This document shows positions 32,967-41,336 of a stretch of DNA of 64,000 nucleotides, in pieces. The stretch spans positions 141,721 through 205,720 of the forward strand of contig NZ_RCZH01000012.1 of assembly GCF_006438875.1 (NCBI RefSeq), read 5' to 3'. The translations under genes were made by a program, and so were the position numbers. The notes below the pieces were generated by a model. The model worked only from the letters and a program-made list of their open reading frames with translations, was not told where the DNA came from and did no database searches. Each line of letters opens with the position of its first letter. Position 1 is the first letter of the stretch. Origin of the DNA: Flavobacterium pectinovorum (GTDB lineage Bacteria; Bacteroidota; Bacteroidia; Flavobacteriales; Flavobacteriaceae).

Positions 32967-32986
32967 GCAATTTTATTATAAATTTG
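32954..32986 (+). promoter_or_regulatory. Promoter of aroK
   Basis: TTG at 32954-32956, 22 nt, then TAAATTTG at 32979-32986, a full match to the flavobacterial form. The expected start site leaves a leader of about 45 nt before the ATG at 33038. Confidence 0.65.
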
Positions 32987-33037
32987 TCTTTTTTTACTCA
33001 AAATTTACAACACCTTAATTTTTAGGTTCTTATTAAA

Positions 33038-33556
33038 ATGAAAAAGATAATATTATTAGGATATATGGGTTGCGGAAAGTCAACAATTGCCCAAAATTTG
33101 TCGAAAAATACAAATATTCCGTTTTTAGATTTAGATAAATGTATCGAAAAAAAAGCAAATTTGTCTATAAATGAGATTTTCGAGCAGTATGGTGAGATCT
33201 ATTTTCGAAAATTAGAGCACGAAATGTTCGTAGAATTACTTCAATCTTCAGAAAATAGTATAATTGGTTTAGGCGGAGGAACGCCATGTTATGCCAATAA
33301 CCATGAATTATTAAAACGAGATGATGTTACCTCTATATATTTAAAGGCTTCTATAGAAACTTTATACAATAGATTAGTGCATAACAAAAGCAAACGCCCA
33401 TTAATTGCTAATATGAACGAGGACGAAATGAAAGAGTTTATTGCAAAGCATTTGTTCGACAGAAGTTTTTATTACAATCATGCACAACACAAAGTTGCAG
33501 TTGATGATAAAACTGTCGACGAAACGGTGGAAGATATTTTAGGAATTTTAGCTTAA
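33038..33556 (+). CDS. aroK: Shikimate kinase
   Basis: A 172-residue enzyme that phosphorylates shikimate with ATP in the route to chorismate. The P-loop is GYMGCGKST at residues 8-16, the shikimate-binding segment FLDLDKCIEKKANLSINEIF, then FRKLEHEMF and GLGGGTPCY, with the lid Arg in SKRPLI. Length is normal. The last 9 nt overlap the convergent phosphoribosyltransferase gene. Confidence 0.93.
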   Translation: MKKIILLGYMGCGKSTIAQNLSKNTNIPFLDLDKCIEKKANLSINEIFEQYGEIYFRKLEHEMFVELLQSSENSIIGLGGGTPCYANNHELLKRDDVTSIYLKASIETLYNRLVHNKSKRPLIANMNEDEMKEFIAKHLFDRSFYYNHAQHKVAVDDKTVDETVEDILGILA

Positions 33557-34048
33557 AAAAGCATAATCGTCGCCGTTTTCATCAAAAACAACCTGAACAT
33601 GCTCTAATAAAGATGTTGATAATGAAATTCCTTTAAAATCAGCTTTTACTGGATATTTTTTGTGATTTCTATCTACAAGCACTGCTGTTTTGAATTTCTT
33701 AAGTGGAACGTCTAAGAAATGACGAACAGCATAGATTAGGGTTGTGCCAGAATTTAAGACATCATCAACAAGAACTAATCCTTTGTTCTCGTATTCAGAA
33801 GTTGTTAAAGAGGTTTGTATTGGTAATTGCGGATTTTGTTTGTCAACTTTTACTTCGCAAAGTGATACTTTAAGTGTTGAGATGTCACTTAAGGCCAAAG
33901 CAATTTTTTGGGCAAAAATAGATCCATTCGAAGCGATTCCGGCAATCACAACTTCTTCTTCGTCTACAAACGTTTCGTAAATTTGGTATGCAATACGTTT
34001 TATTTTGTGTTCGATTTCCTGATTAGTTAAGATGATATTTTTGCTCAT
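33548..34048 (-). CDS. PyrR-like phosphoribosyltransferase
   Basis: A 166-residue type I phosphoribosyltransferase. The PRPP-binding motif is VLVDDVLNSGTT, preceded by VVIAGIASNGSIFAQKIA and ISTLKVSLCEVKVDK as in PyrR and related purine/pyrimidine enzymes. PyrR itself is an RNA-binding attenuator and weak uracil phosphoribosyltransferase, but no pyr operon or attenuator is present here, so the exact role is open. Convergent with aroK, overlapping by 9 nt. Confidence 0.82.
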   Translation of the reverse strand: MSKNIILTNQEIEHKIKRIAYQIYETFVDEEEVVIAGIASNGSIFAQKIALALSDISTLKVSLCEVKVDKQNPQLPIQTSLTTSEYENKGLVLVDDVLNSGTTLIYAVRHFLDVPLKKFKTAVLVDRNHKKYPVKADFKGISLSTSLLEHVQVVFDENGDDYAFLS

Positions 34049-34059
34049 GATTTATTTTT

Positions 34060-34232
34060 TTGCTAAAGTACAAATTTTTAAATTCCAATATAAAAATTCC
34101 AAATTCCAATTGTTGAATTTGAAATTCGAATGTTGAGGTTTTGATTTTAGGTTCTTCCTGAAATTTGGAATTTAAAAATTAGAATTTATTAGTAAGTTAG
34201 TTTTGGAATTTGGAATTTTTGTATTGGAATTT
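34060..34232. repeat. AT-rich repeats of the AATTCCAA/TTGGAATT type
   Basis: Several near-copies of AAATTCCAAATTCCAA and its inverse TTGGAATTTGGAATTTTT fill the gap. Related sequence is present at 20078-20112. No gene is supported. Confidence 0.55.
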
Positions 34233-34235
34233 AAT

Positions 34236-34625
34236 TTATTCCTTTTCATCCTCGTCAAAAATTTCATTACCATATTCGTCAATGTCTCTTCGATCTTTTT
34301 TGGTAGGTCTTCCGGTTCCACTTTTGCGATAATGTTCTTTAGAGAGCTTTAAAAGTTCTAAATGTGCGTAAGCTTCGGGCGAAGTTTCGTTTTTTCTATA
34401 TATATCAACCAATTTTGCTCCAACACGACTTTCAGGAATGTCTAGTACAGTTATCATTTGTGTGATCTGATCTTTTCTAAAAGTAATTTTGTCCGTTGGA
34501 AAAACTTCTTTAGAAGGCTTGGCAACTTGCCCATTTACAGTGATATGGTTTTTTTTGCAGGCTTCAGTTACCATGTTTCTGGTTTTGTAATAGCGCACGC
34601 ACCATAAGTATTTATCGATTCTCAT
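34236..34625 (-). CDS. hslR: S4-domain RNA-binding protein, Hsp15 type
   Basis: A 129-residue protein with the S4 domain at the N-terminus (MRIDKYLWCVRYYKTRNMV, then HITVNGQVAKPSKEVFPTD) and a basic/acidic C-terminal tail. Hsp15 binds stalled 50S subunits carrying peptidyl-tRNA in E. coli. The frame runs to 34670, but the family starts at MRIDKYLW, and a full promoter (TTG-N20-TAACTTTG) lies within the extension, so the start is 34625. Confidence 0.87.
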   Translation of the reverse strand: MRIDKYLWCVRYYKTRNMVTEACKKNHITVNGQVAKPSKEVFPTDKITFRKDQITQMITVLDIPESRVGAKLVDIYRKNETSPEAYAHLELLKLSKEHYRKSGTGRPTKKDRRDIDEYGNEIFDEDEKE

Positions 34626-34639
34626 AATTTTTCTAAAAT

Positions 34640-34670
34640 CAAAGTTAAATTCTTTACAAAAATAAATCAA
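34640..34670 (-). promoter_or_regulatory. Promoter of the Hsp15-like gene
   Basis: -7 box TAACTTTG at 34640-34647 and TTG at 34668-34670, 20 nt apart: a textbook flavobacterial promoter, 14 nt upstream of the ATG. Confidence 0.75.
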
Positions 34671-34704
34671 TATTGTATCTTGCGCACTTAAAAAATTAAC
34701 AATA

Positions 34705-35856
34705 ATGAATAAATTTAAATTTTATTTTATTTTATTGCTTGCGGGTATTTCTTTCGTTTCTTGCTCTAAAAAAGATGATGATGATGTGGTAACAGTTCCA
34801 TTAAGGGACTATGCAACACAGTATAAAGCTGATAATGATTCGATTGAGAAATATCTTAAAACTCATTATATTAAGGAAGTCACTGCTGATTTTGATATTA
34901 CTATTGAAAAAATCACAAAAGATACACCACAAATTTCTATTATGGACCAGAAGGTTTATACATTAGCAACTAGACCTGTTTACAGTCATGGTGTGAATTA
35001 TAATGTTCGTTATTTAATTTTAAATAAAGGAACAGGACAGTCGCCTTGCAATACTGACCGGGTTAATGCGGCATATTCAGGGAATTTATTAGACGGAACT
35101 GTTTTTGATACTTCTTATGATTTAGGAAGAAGCTTTGAATTATATGTATATGTAAATGGTGCCGTTATCGATGGTTGGGGAGAAATTTTTCCGCAATTTA
35201 AAACAGGTACTTCTAGTACCTCGGATAATGGTACGGTTACTTATAAGGATTTCGGAGCTGGTGTTATGTTTTTACCATCAGGTTTAGGTTATTATGGAAG
35301 TCCTCAGACTAATATACCTGCGTATTCTCCATTAGTATTTAGTTTTAAATTATTTGATCTTCAGAGATTGGATCATGAATACACAGTGTCAAATGGTAGT
35401 GCGTTAACGGTAGGAGATGGTGTTCCTGATTATTTAGAAGATCTTGATGGCGATGGTTATCTTTATGACTTGAGAGATACGGCAAGATTTCCAAATCCTC
35501 CGGATAGTTATAAAAAAGATTATGATACAGATGGTGATGGTATTCCTGATTTTTTAGATTTAGATGATGATGGTGATGGATATTCAACTAGATTTGAAAT
35601 TACAAAACCAACTGATGCCCCAATTACGGGAGTGAGTTTGTTTTATCCTTGGAATCCTATGGTAGATAATCCTGCGACACCAAATACAGATGAATCAGAA
35701 ACTTTTGGTATTCCTAGAAGACCTACAGGTGATCTTACAGATCCTAGTAAATCAGAATCTATTGATAATCCGAAAAAATTTGTAGATGATGATTACAAAG
35801 TTAATCCGAGATTAAGAATACATCTGGATAAAACATATCCTTATCAGAAAAAATAA
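34705..35856 (+). CDS. FKBP-type peptidyl-prolyl isomerase lipoprotein with calcium-binding repeats
   Basis: A 383-residue lipoprotein (lipobox FVSC; Cys followed by SKKDDDD, an acidic run that may favour surface export). The centre is an FKBP-like domain: NTDRVNAAYSGNLLDGTVFDTS, VIDGWGEIFPQFKTG and VMFLPSGLGYYG. From about residue 240 there are Asp-rich thrombospondin type 3-like repeats (GDGVPDYLEDLDGDGYLYD, DTDGDGIPDFLDLDDDGDG), which bind calcium. In flavobacteria FKBP lipoproteins include GldI of gliding motility; whether this is one is uncertain, since GldI lacks such repeats as far as I recall. Confidence 0.82.
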   Translation: MNKFKFYFILLLAGISFVSCSKKDDDDVVTVPLRDYATQYKADNDSIEKYLKTHYIKEVTADFDITIEKITKDTPQISIMDQKVYTLATRPVYSHGVNYNVRYLILNKGTGQSPCNTDRVNAAYSGNLLDGTVFDTSYDLGRSFELYVYVNGAVIDGWGEIFPQFKTGTSSTSDNGTVTYKDFGAGVMFLPSGLGYYGSPQTNIPAYSPLVFSFKLFDLQRLDHEYTVSNGSALTVGDGVPDYLEDLDGDGYLYDLRDTARFPNPPDSYKKDYDTDGDGIPDFLDLDDDGDGYSTRFEITKPTDAPITGVSLFYPWNPMVDNPATPNTDESETFGIPRRPTGDLTDPSKSESIDNPKKFVDDDYKVNPRLRIHLDKTYPYQKK

Positions 35857-35879
35857 ATATTAAACTACTTTATATAGAA

Positions 35880-35909
35880 AACCTCGAAAGTGATTTCGAG
35901 GTTTTTTTA
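35880..35909 (+). terminator. Terminator of the FKBP lipoprotein gene
   Basis: ACCTCGAAA pairs with TTTCGAGGT around a GTGA loop, followed by seven Ts. Confidence 0.9.
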
Positions 35910-36002
35910 TGTCTAAAAAATGAAATTATAACTTTTGTTTAGTTTGATTTTAAAACTTTTTATTGCTGAAGTTTTAATTTTAAATGAGTGTAGAAACAAA
36001 AA

Positions 36003-36039
36003 CAAAAAGCCTCGAAAATTACTTTTCGAGGCTTTTTTA
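36003..36039 (-). terminator. Terminator of the transketolase operon
   Basis: AAAAAGCCTCGAAAA pairs with TTTTCGAGGCTTTTT around a short loop. It resembles the preceding terminator in stem sequence (CCTCGAAA). Confidence 0.9.
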
Positions 36040-36059
36040 TAAGTAAGAAAATCTAAAAA

Positions 36060-37013
36060 TTACTTTCTTTTGATAACTCTTTCTACAGCTTCAACGATCG
36101 CTTGATTGTTCAATTTGTATTTGTTCATTAGTTGCTCTGGAGTTCCAGATTCACCAAAACTATCGTTTACAGCTACAAATTCTTGTGGAGCAGGAGTGTT
36201 TAAAGCTAATACTCTGGAAACGCTTTCTCCAAGACCTCCAAGAATATTGTGTTCTTCTGCAGTTACAACACATTTAGTTTTTGCCAATGATTTTAGAATA
36301 GCTTCTTCGTCAAGTGGTTTAATAGTGTGAATGTTGATTACTTCGGCAGAGATTCCTTTTGCTTCTAATGCTTCAGCAGCAATAAGAGCTTCCCAAACTA
36401 AGTGTCCTGTTGCTATGATTGTAACATCAGTTCCTTCGTTTAACAAAATTGCTTTTCCAATTACGAAAGGCTCGTCAGCAGGAGTAAAGTTAGCTACAAC
36501 CGGACGTCCGAAACGTAAATAAGCAGGACCATGATGATCTGCTAATGCTAAAGTAGCTGCTTTAGTCTGATTGTAATCACAAGTATTGATTACAGTCATT
36601 CCCGGCAACATCTTCATTAATCCAATATCTTCTAAGATTTGGTGTGTTGCTCCATCTTCACCAAGTGTTAAACCAGCGTGAGAAGCACAAATTTTTACGT
36701 TTTTATCTGAATATGCAACTGATTGACGAATTTGATCGTAAACTCTTCCTGTAGAGAAGTTAGCGAAAGTTCCTGTAAAAGGAATTTTTCCTCCAATTGT
36801 TAAACCTGCAGCAATGCCAATCATGTTTGCTTCTGCAATACCAATTTGGAAAAAACGCTCCGGGTGGTTTTTCTTGAAATCATCAAATTTTAATGATCCA
36901 ATTAAATCTGCACAAAGTGCTACAACATTTTCGTTTTTTTGACCTAGTTCAGTCATTCCCGCTCCAAAACCTGAACGAGTATCTTTACTTCCTGTATTTG
37001 TATATTTTTTCAT
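36060..37013 (-). CDS. Transketolase, C-terminal subunit
   Basis: A 317-residue subunit with the pyrimidine-binding and C-terminal domains of transketolase (SRSGFGAGMTELGQ, ENVVALCADLIGS, the conserved RFFQIGIAEANMIGIAAGL, and AYLRFGRP). With the N-terminal subunit encoded upstream it makes the complete thiamine-diphosphate enzyme of the non-oxidative pentose phosphate pathway. Splitting in two genes is common in Bacteroidota and archaea. The two are separated by 88 nt containing CTGAAAACTG-type repeat sequence, unlike the tight spacing usual for subunits. Confidence 0.92.
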   Translation of the reverse strand: MKKYTNTGSKDTRSGFGAGMTELGQKNENVVALCADLIGSLKFDDFKKNHPERFFQIGIAEANMIGIAAGLTIGGKIPFTGTFANFSTGRVYDQIRQSVAYSDKNVKICASHAGLTLGEDGATHQILEDIGLMKMLPGMTVINTCDYNQTKAATLALADHHGPAYLRFGRPVVANFTPADEPFVIGKAILLNEGTDVTIIATGHLVWEALIAAEALEAKGISAEVINIHTIKPLDEEAILKSLAKTKCVVTAEEHNILGGLGESVSRVLALNTPAPQEFVAVNDSFGESGTPEQLMNKYKLNNQAIVEAVERVIKRK

Positions 37014-37101
37014 TTAATTTTCTTTTGAGATGCTAAGTTATTCAGTGGCTAAGATTCTAAGTTTTTCAACTGAAAACTGCTTACTGAGACTGAACACTTT
37101 T

Positions 37102-37953
37102 TTAATAGTCGATTTGATCTGCAGAATAGTTTTGAGCCAAAGCACTTGCCAACTGATCGTCGTTTGGTGCTTTACCGTGCCATGCATGAGTATGCATCAT
37201 AAAATCTACACCATTACCCATTTCAGTATATAGTAAAATACAAACTGGTTTTCCTTTTCCGGTTCTTGATTTAGCATCATTCAAACCCGCAAGTATAGCA
37301 TCAATATTGTTTCCTTCTTTGATTTCAAGAACGTCCCAGTCAAAGGCTTCAAATTTAGCACGAATGCTTCCCATTGGTAAAACTTCGTCAGTTGTTCCGT
37401 CAATTTGTTTTCCGTTAAGGTCAATAGTCGAAATAATATTGTCTACTTTTTTAGCAGAAGCATACATAATAGCTTCCCAGTTTTGACCTTCTTGTAATTC
37501 ACCGTCTCCGTGTAAACTATAGATCAAATGATTATCACCATTTAGTTTTTTTGCTTGCGCTGCTCCAAGAGCTACAGATAAACCTTGTCCTAATGAACCA
37601 GAAGCTATACGAACTCCAGGCAATCCTTCGTGAGTTGTTGGATGCCCTTGTAAACGTGAGTTTAATAATCTAAAAGTCGCAAGTTCTGAAATAGGGAAAT
37701 AACCGCTACGTGCTAATACGCTATAAAATACAGGTGAAATATGCCCATTTGAAAGGAAGAAAAGATCTTCTCCAATTCCGTCCATATCAAAACCTTCTTT
37801 ACGCTCCATGATGTTTTGGTATAGAGTTACCAAAAATTCAGTACAACCTAGTGAACCACCTGGGTGACCTGAGTTGACAGCATGTACCATTCGAAGAATA
37901 TCTCTTCTTACTTGGATAGTTAAATCGCTTAATTGTTGTGTGTTAGGCTTCAT
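37102..37953 (-). CDS. Transketolase, N-terminal subunit
   Basis: A 283-residue subunit with the pyrophosphate-binding domain: HAVNSGHPGGSLGCTEFLV at the start, FLSNGHISP, and the thiamine-diphosphate motif SLHGDGELQEGQNWEA followed by DLNGKQ. It is the promoter-proximal gene of the pair and is driven by a consensus promoter at 37979-38009. Confidence 0.93.
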   Translation of the reverse strand: MKPNTQQLSDLTIQVRRDILRMVHAVNSGHPGGSLGCTEFLVTLYQNIMERKEGFDMDGIGEDLFFLSNGHISPVFYSVLARSGYFPISELATFRLLNSRLQGHPTTHEGLPGVRIASGSLGQGLSVALGAAQAKKLNGDNHLIYSLHGDGELQEGQNWEAIMYASAKKVDNIISTIDLNGKQIDGTTDEVLPMGSIRAKFEAFDWDVLEIKEGNNIDAILAGLNDAKSRTGKGKPVCILLYTEMGNGVDFMMHTHAWHGKAPNDDQLASALAQNYSADQIDY

Positions 37954-37978
37954 TTTATTTGTAAAAGTTAAACTGGTG

Positions 37979-38009
37979 CAAAAGTAATTGTTATTTTGCG
38001 GGCTGACAA
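37979..38009 (-). promoter_or_regulatory. Promoter of the transketolase operon
   Basis: -7 box TACTTTTG (37979-37986) and TTG (38007-38009), 20 nt apart. The predicted leader is about 20 nt. Confidence 0.75.
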
Positions 38010-38102
38010 ATGATTTTTCGCATTAGTTTGCCGTAATTGTTAAATTCTTTGGCTTTTTTTTATTGATTTTGAATAAAAACTTCAAAATCTGCTATATAAG
38101 AG

Positions 38103-38173
38103 TTTTGCCACAGATTAAAAGATCAAATTGATTTAAAAATAAATCGGTGTTAATCTTTTTATCTGTGGCAAAA
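38103..38173. repeat. Inverted repeat with 13-bp arms
   Basis: TTTTGCCACAGAT (38103-38115) and ATCTGTGGCAAAA (38161-38173) are exact inverses; part of the sequence between also pairs (GATTAAAAGAT with ATCTTTTTATC). It is likely a dispersed repeat that can also act as terminator for the minus-strand gene before it. Confidence 0.7.
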
Positions 38174-38202
38174 AATAAATTTAAGCAAGTAAATAATATG
38201 GT

Positions 38203-38502
38203 TTAATTGTTATCGCCTTCGCTGTAGTAATTGTTTTCTTCATCTTCAGAACCTATATCTTCTTGTTCGTCGTCAAGTTCTGAGCCCGGAACGTCTAAAT
38301 CATTTCCGAGTTTATCACTGTTTTGTTTCCATTCGTGATCTTGCTGATTGATGGCTTTTCCGTTTGAAATTTCTTCCGGGTCAATGTTCTCCAGTTTATC
38401 ATCATTGCTGTAAATATCTTCGGAGGCAGGATAATCTAGTTCTTCCAGATTTTTTTCGATTTCATTTTCGTTTGCTGTGTCTTTTTCTTCTGAATTTATC
38501 AT
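38203..38502 (-). CDS. Acidic hydrophilic small protein
   Basis: A 99-residue protein in which Glu, Asp and Asn make up about half of all residues, with no hydrophobic segment. The core D-H-E-W-K-Q-N and SELDDEQEDIGSEDEE suggest disorder. No function can be assigned. The start ATG is well placed and the codon use is ordinary, so I believe it is a real gene. Confidence 0.6.
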   Translation of the reverse strand: MINSEEKDTANENEIEKNLEELDYPASEDIYSNDDKLENIDPEEISNGKAINQQDHEWKQNSDKLGNDLDVPGSELDDEQEDIGSEDEENNYYSEGDNN

Positions 38503-38607
38503 GATTTCTCTTTTTATAGTATTCTATAAAGTTACGAAATAACGGTTTTAAGGTTTTACATCTTTTGAATCAGGAAATTGCAGTATTCACATTCTAAGAT
38601 AAATTCC

Positions 38608-38634
38608 ATCCCGATAGCTATCGGGATAAATTCC
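38608..38634. repeat. Short perfect palindrome
   Basis: ATCCCGATAGCTATCGGGAT, a 20-bp perfect palindrome, flanked by duplicated ATAAATTCC. It looks like a dispersed repeat end. Related CCCGA...TCGGG sequences occur near 19868 and 63875. Confidence 0.6.
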
Positions 38635-38720
38635 AAATTCCAGATCTTTTTGTTTCACGTTTTTATTGTTTCAGGCTAAGCGAAAATAATTATCTCATTT
38701 TCTAATTGACAATTTTCTAA

Positions 38721-39581
38721 TTAAATAATTCCCTGAATATCTCTCCATGTTATCAATTGAATTTTATTTTCCTCAAGTTTCGTTTTACATTCATTACTGG
38801 TGAAAAAATCAAAATCTATTTGACGCCAAGCTGAACCAAAATTTGGATGATTGATTGTAATGCCCTGCATTTCGGAATCATCAAAAGCGGGATGAAGTAA
38901 AAAAACATTAAATCCGGATTTTATAGAATCTAAAGCTCTTTCATAAGATTTTTGAAGTTCGCCTTTTTCAAAATCAGCAAAATATCCAATCAAAAGATTA
39001 TCGGCTAAAAGTGTGTTTTCGTAATTATATTCTTCGTCAGATAAACGGATTGTTTCTACAAATTGCCTGTTGATGAAAACCGGTAGATTATAAGTTTTTC
39101 CGAGTTCTTTGTATATTTCTAAAATTTCTGGTGTAACGCCAATACTGCACATGTGCGAATCAAGATGTGTTGGCTGGATTCCGAATTGGAGTGCTTTTTC
39201 GATTTGTGCTGTAAGTTCTTTTTTTATTTCTGAAGGTTTGGCATTGTTTTTAAAATCGGCTCTGGTTTTGTAGAAATAGCCATTTTTGTCCACTAAACTT
39301 GAAACTTCAGAGATGGGAAGAACCGGACCAAATTTGTAATTTTCCCATTCACAGGTAAGTGTCAAATGAATTCCGCAATCGTATTGTGGATTGTTTTTGG
39401 CGAATGTTGCCATTTCGAAAAACCACGCGCAGGGAGTCATTATACTATAGGAGTTTACAGATCCGTTTTGGAGGGCTTTTATAGTGGCTTGATTTTCTGA
39501 GTGTGCTAATCCGGCATCGTCGGCGTGGATAATTAATAGTTTGGTATTTTCTGGATATCCAAGTTTTTGGGCTAAGTTCAT
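38721..39581 (-). CDS. YdjC/ChbG-family carbohydrate deacetylase
   Basis: A 286-residue member of the YdjC/ChbG family. The metal-binding residues are recognisable: HADDAGLAHSEN near residue 19, the GIHLTLTCEW segment, and THLDSHMCS in the middle. ChbG removes one acetyl group from chitobiose-type sugars; here the substrate is unknown. No signal peptide is seen. It stands alone between repeat-rich gaps. Confidence 0.85.
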   Translation of the reverse strand: MNLAQKLGYPENTKLLIIHADDAGLAHSENQATIKALQNGSVNSYSIMTPCAWFFEMATFAKNNPQYDCGIHLTLTCEWENYKFGPVLPISEVSSLVDKNGYFYKTRADFKNNAKPSEIKKELTAQIEKALQFGIQPTHLDSHMCSIGVTPEILEIYKELGKTYNLPVFINRQFVETIRLSDEEYNYENTLLADNLLIGYFADFEKGELQKSYERALDSIKSGFNVFLLHPAFDDSEMQGITINHPNFGSAWRQIDFDFFTSNECKTKLEENKIQLITWRDIQGII

Positions 39582-39689
39582 TGTTTTATTCTGTTTTTTG
39601 CTCGCAGATTTGCTTCGCCAGTTCGCTATCGCTCGGGTTGCAGATTGAGCAGATTTTTATTTTTCTTACTGTAGAAAAATCTCTACTGG

Positions 39690-39735
39690 GTTTACTTTGC
39701 GGGGCTTCGACTCCGCTCAGCCTGACAATCATTAC
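39690..39735. repeat. Intergenic repeat fragment
   Basis: GGCTTCGACTCCGCTCAGCC is a sequence type I associate with flavobacterial intergenic repeats, and it is hairpin-capable. No other copy is visible in the window, so the call rests on memory. The gap 39581-40110 has no supported gene. Confidence 0.35.
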
Positions 39736-39788
39736 AGGATTTTATTCAAATTTAAGGATTTCTTGTTGAATTGTCACGTCTTTTTTTT

Positions 39789-39895
39789 GCGTTAGGGATA
39801 GAAGCGGTATCTCCCGATTTAGAAAAACAAGGCTTTTTAGCCGTAGTTTTTGTTAATTGGGAATTTAGCGGATAGCCCGACCGAAGGGAACGCCC
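39789..39895. repeat. Dispersed hairpin repeat, subfamily A, copy 3
   Basis: Begins GCGTTAGGGATAGAAGCGG and ends CCGACCGAAGGGAACGCCC, the inverse orientation of copy 1 (325-411), whose end sequences it matches almost exactly. The inside differs (GGCTTTTTAGCC hairpin). Confidence 0.8.
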
Positions 39896-39944
39896 AAATA
39901 CTTTTAAATCCCAAATTTTTAAATTTCAAATTCCAAGTTTCAGG

Positions 39945-39990
39945 TTTTTTATGTTTCAAGTTTCAAGTTTTTTATGTTTCAAGTTTCAAG
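39945..39990. repeat. Tandem duplication of a 23-bp unit
   Basis: Two exact copies of a unit beginning TTTTTTATGTTTCAAG and ending TTTCAAG. It belongs to the wider TTTCAAGTTTCAGG repeat style seen at 41245-41325 and 60811-60860. Confidence 0.75.
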
Positions 39991-40081
39991 TTTTTGGACC
40001 TGTTTTAGGATTGTTAAAATCATTATCTAATTATCTAAATTGACAAATTATCTAATTAATTAATTTTCCCTGAAATTAGCT

Positions 40082-40089
40082 TATCTTTG
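40082..40089 (+). promoter_or_regulatory. -7 box TATCTTTG of tgt
   Basis: A perfect TAnnTTTG, 20 nt before the ATG at 40110. No TTG at the expected distance. Confidence 0.55.
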
Positions 40090-40109
40090 CCGACTGAAAA
40101 AAGAAACAG

Positions 40110-41240
40110 ATGAAGTTTGATTTATTACAAAAAGATCCGCAATCTAAAGCTAGAGCGGGAAGTATTACTACAGATCATGGCGTAATTGAAACGCCTATTT
40201 TTATGCCTGTTGGGACGGTTGCTTCTGTAAAAGGGGTACACCAACGTGAGTTAAAAGAGGATATTAATCCGGATATTATTCTAGGAAATACATACCATTT
40301 ATATTTACGTCCGCAGACTGAAATTCTTGAAAAAGCGGGTGGATTGCATAAATTCATGAATTGGGATCGTAATATTTTGACGGATTCTGGTGGATATCAG
40401 GTTTATTCTCTTTCGAATAATAGAAAAATTAAGGAAGAAGGAGTGAAGTTCAAATCACATATCGATGGTTCTTATCACTTTTTTTCACCGGAAAGTGTGA
40501 TGGAAATTCAACGTACAATTGGAGCTGATATTATTATGGCTTTTGACGAATGTACGCCTTATCCTTGTGATTACAGATATGCGCAACGTTCGATGCACAT
40601 GACACATCGTTGGTTGGATCGTTGTATCAATCATTTGGATAAAGTACCTTTTAAATATGGTTACGAGCAAACGTTTTTCCCGATTGTTCAGGGAAGTACT
40701 TATAAAGATTTACGTCAGCAATCGGCAGAATATATTGCAAATTCAGGACAGCAAGGTAATGCAATTGGTGGTTTGTCAGTAGGAGAACCTGCGGAAGAAA
40801 TGTATGCGATGACTGAAGTTGTCTGCGAAATTCTACCGGAAGACAAACCTCGTTATTTAATGGGCGTTGGTACTCCGATTAATATTTTGGAAAATATTGC
40901 GCTAGGAATTGATATGTTCGATTGTGTAATGCCAACTCGAAATGCCAGAAATGGGATGTTGTTTACTGCAAACGGAACAATCAATATCAAGAATAAGAAG
41001 TGGGAGGATGATTTTTCTCCAATTGATGAAATGGGACATACTTTTGTAGATACTGATTATACAAAGGCATATTTACGTCACTTGTTTGCTGCAAATGAAT
41101 ATTTAGGAAAACAAATTGCGACGATTCATAATCTTGGTTTTTATATGTGGTTGGTTCGTGAAGCCAGAAAACATATCTTAGCAGGAGATTTTAGACCATG
41201 GAAAGAAATGATGGTTAAAAATATGAGTCAAAGACTATAA
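40110..41240 (+). CDS. tgt: tRNA-guanine(34) transglycosylase
   Basis: A 376-residue enzyme that swaps G34 for preQ1 in GUN-anticodon tRNAs. Catalytic and binding motifs are intact: DSGGYQVYSL, MAFDECTPYP, IGGLSVGEP and the nucleophile region FDCVMPTRNARNG. The canonical zinc site near the C-terminus (C-x-C-x2-C and a His) is altered: the region corresponding to the three Cys reads SPIDEMGHTFVDTDYTKAYL with no Cys, although the later T-I-H-N is kept. I believe this loss is a lineage trait of Bacteroidota enzymes. Confidence 0.92.
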   Translation: MKFDLLQKDPQSKARAGSITTDHGVIETPIFMPVGTVASVKGVHQRELKEDINPDIILGNTYHLYLRPQTEILEKAGGLHKFMNWDRNILTDSGGYQVYSLSNNRKIKEEGVKFKSHIDGSYHFFSPESVMEIQRTIGADIIMAFDECTPYPCDYRYAQRSMHMTHRWLDRCINHLDKVPFKYGYEQTFFPIVQGSTYKDLRQQSAEYIANSGQQGNAIGGLSVGEPAEEMYAMTEVVCEILPEDKPRYLMGVGTPINILENIALGIDMFDCVMPTRNARNGMLFTANGTINIKNKKWEDDFSPIDEMGHTFVDTDYTKAYLRHLFAANEYLGKQIATIHNLGFYMWLVREARKHILAGDFRPWKEMMVKNMSQRL

Positions 41241-41244
41241 AAAA

Positions 41245-41325
41245 GCTTCAAGTTTCAGGTTTCAAGTTTCAGATTCTTCGCTGGGACCTGAAACCTGAAA
41301 CAAATAAAACTTGAAACTTAAAACA
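41245..41325. repeat. Inverted TTTCAGGTTTC repeat between tgt and lptG
   Basis: GTTTCAGGTTTC (41252-41263) and GAAACCTGAAAC (41290-41301) are exact inverses; more AAACTTGAAAC copies follow. It can form a hairpin in the tgt-lptG transcript. Confidence 0.7.
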
Positions 41326-41336
41326 AAAACAAATCT

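Noticed and set aside
39945..39990. CRISPR-like direct repeat
   Set aside because: Only two adjoining copies without spacer; it is a simple tandem duplication.
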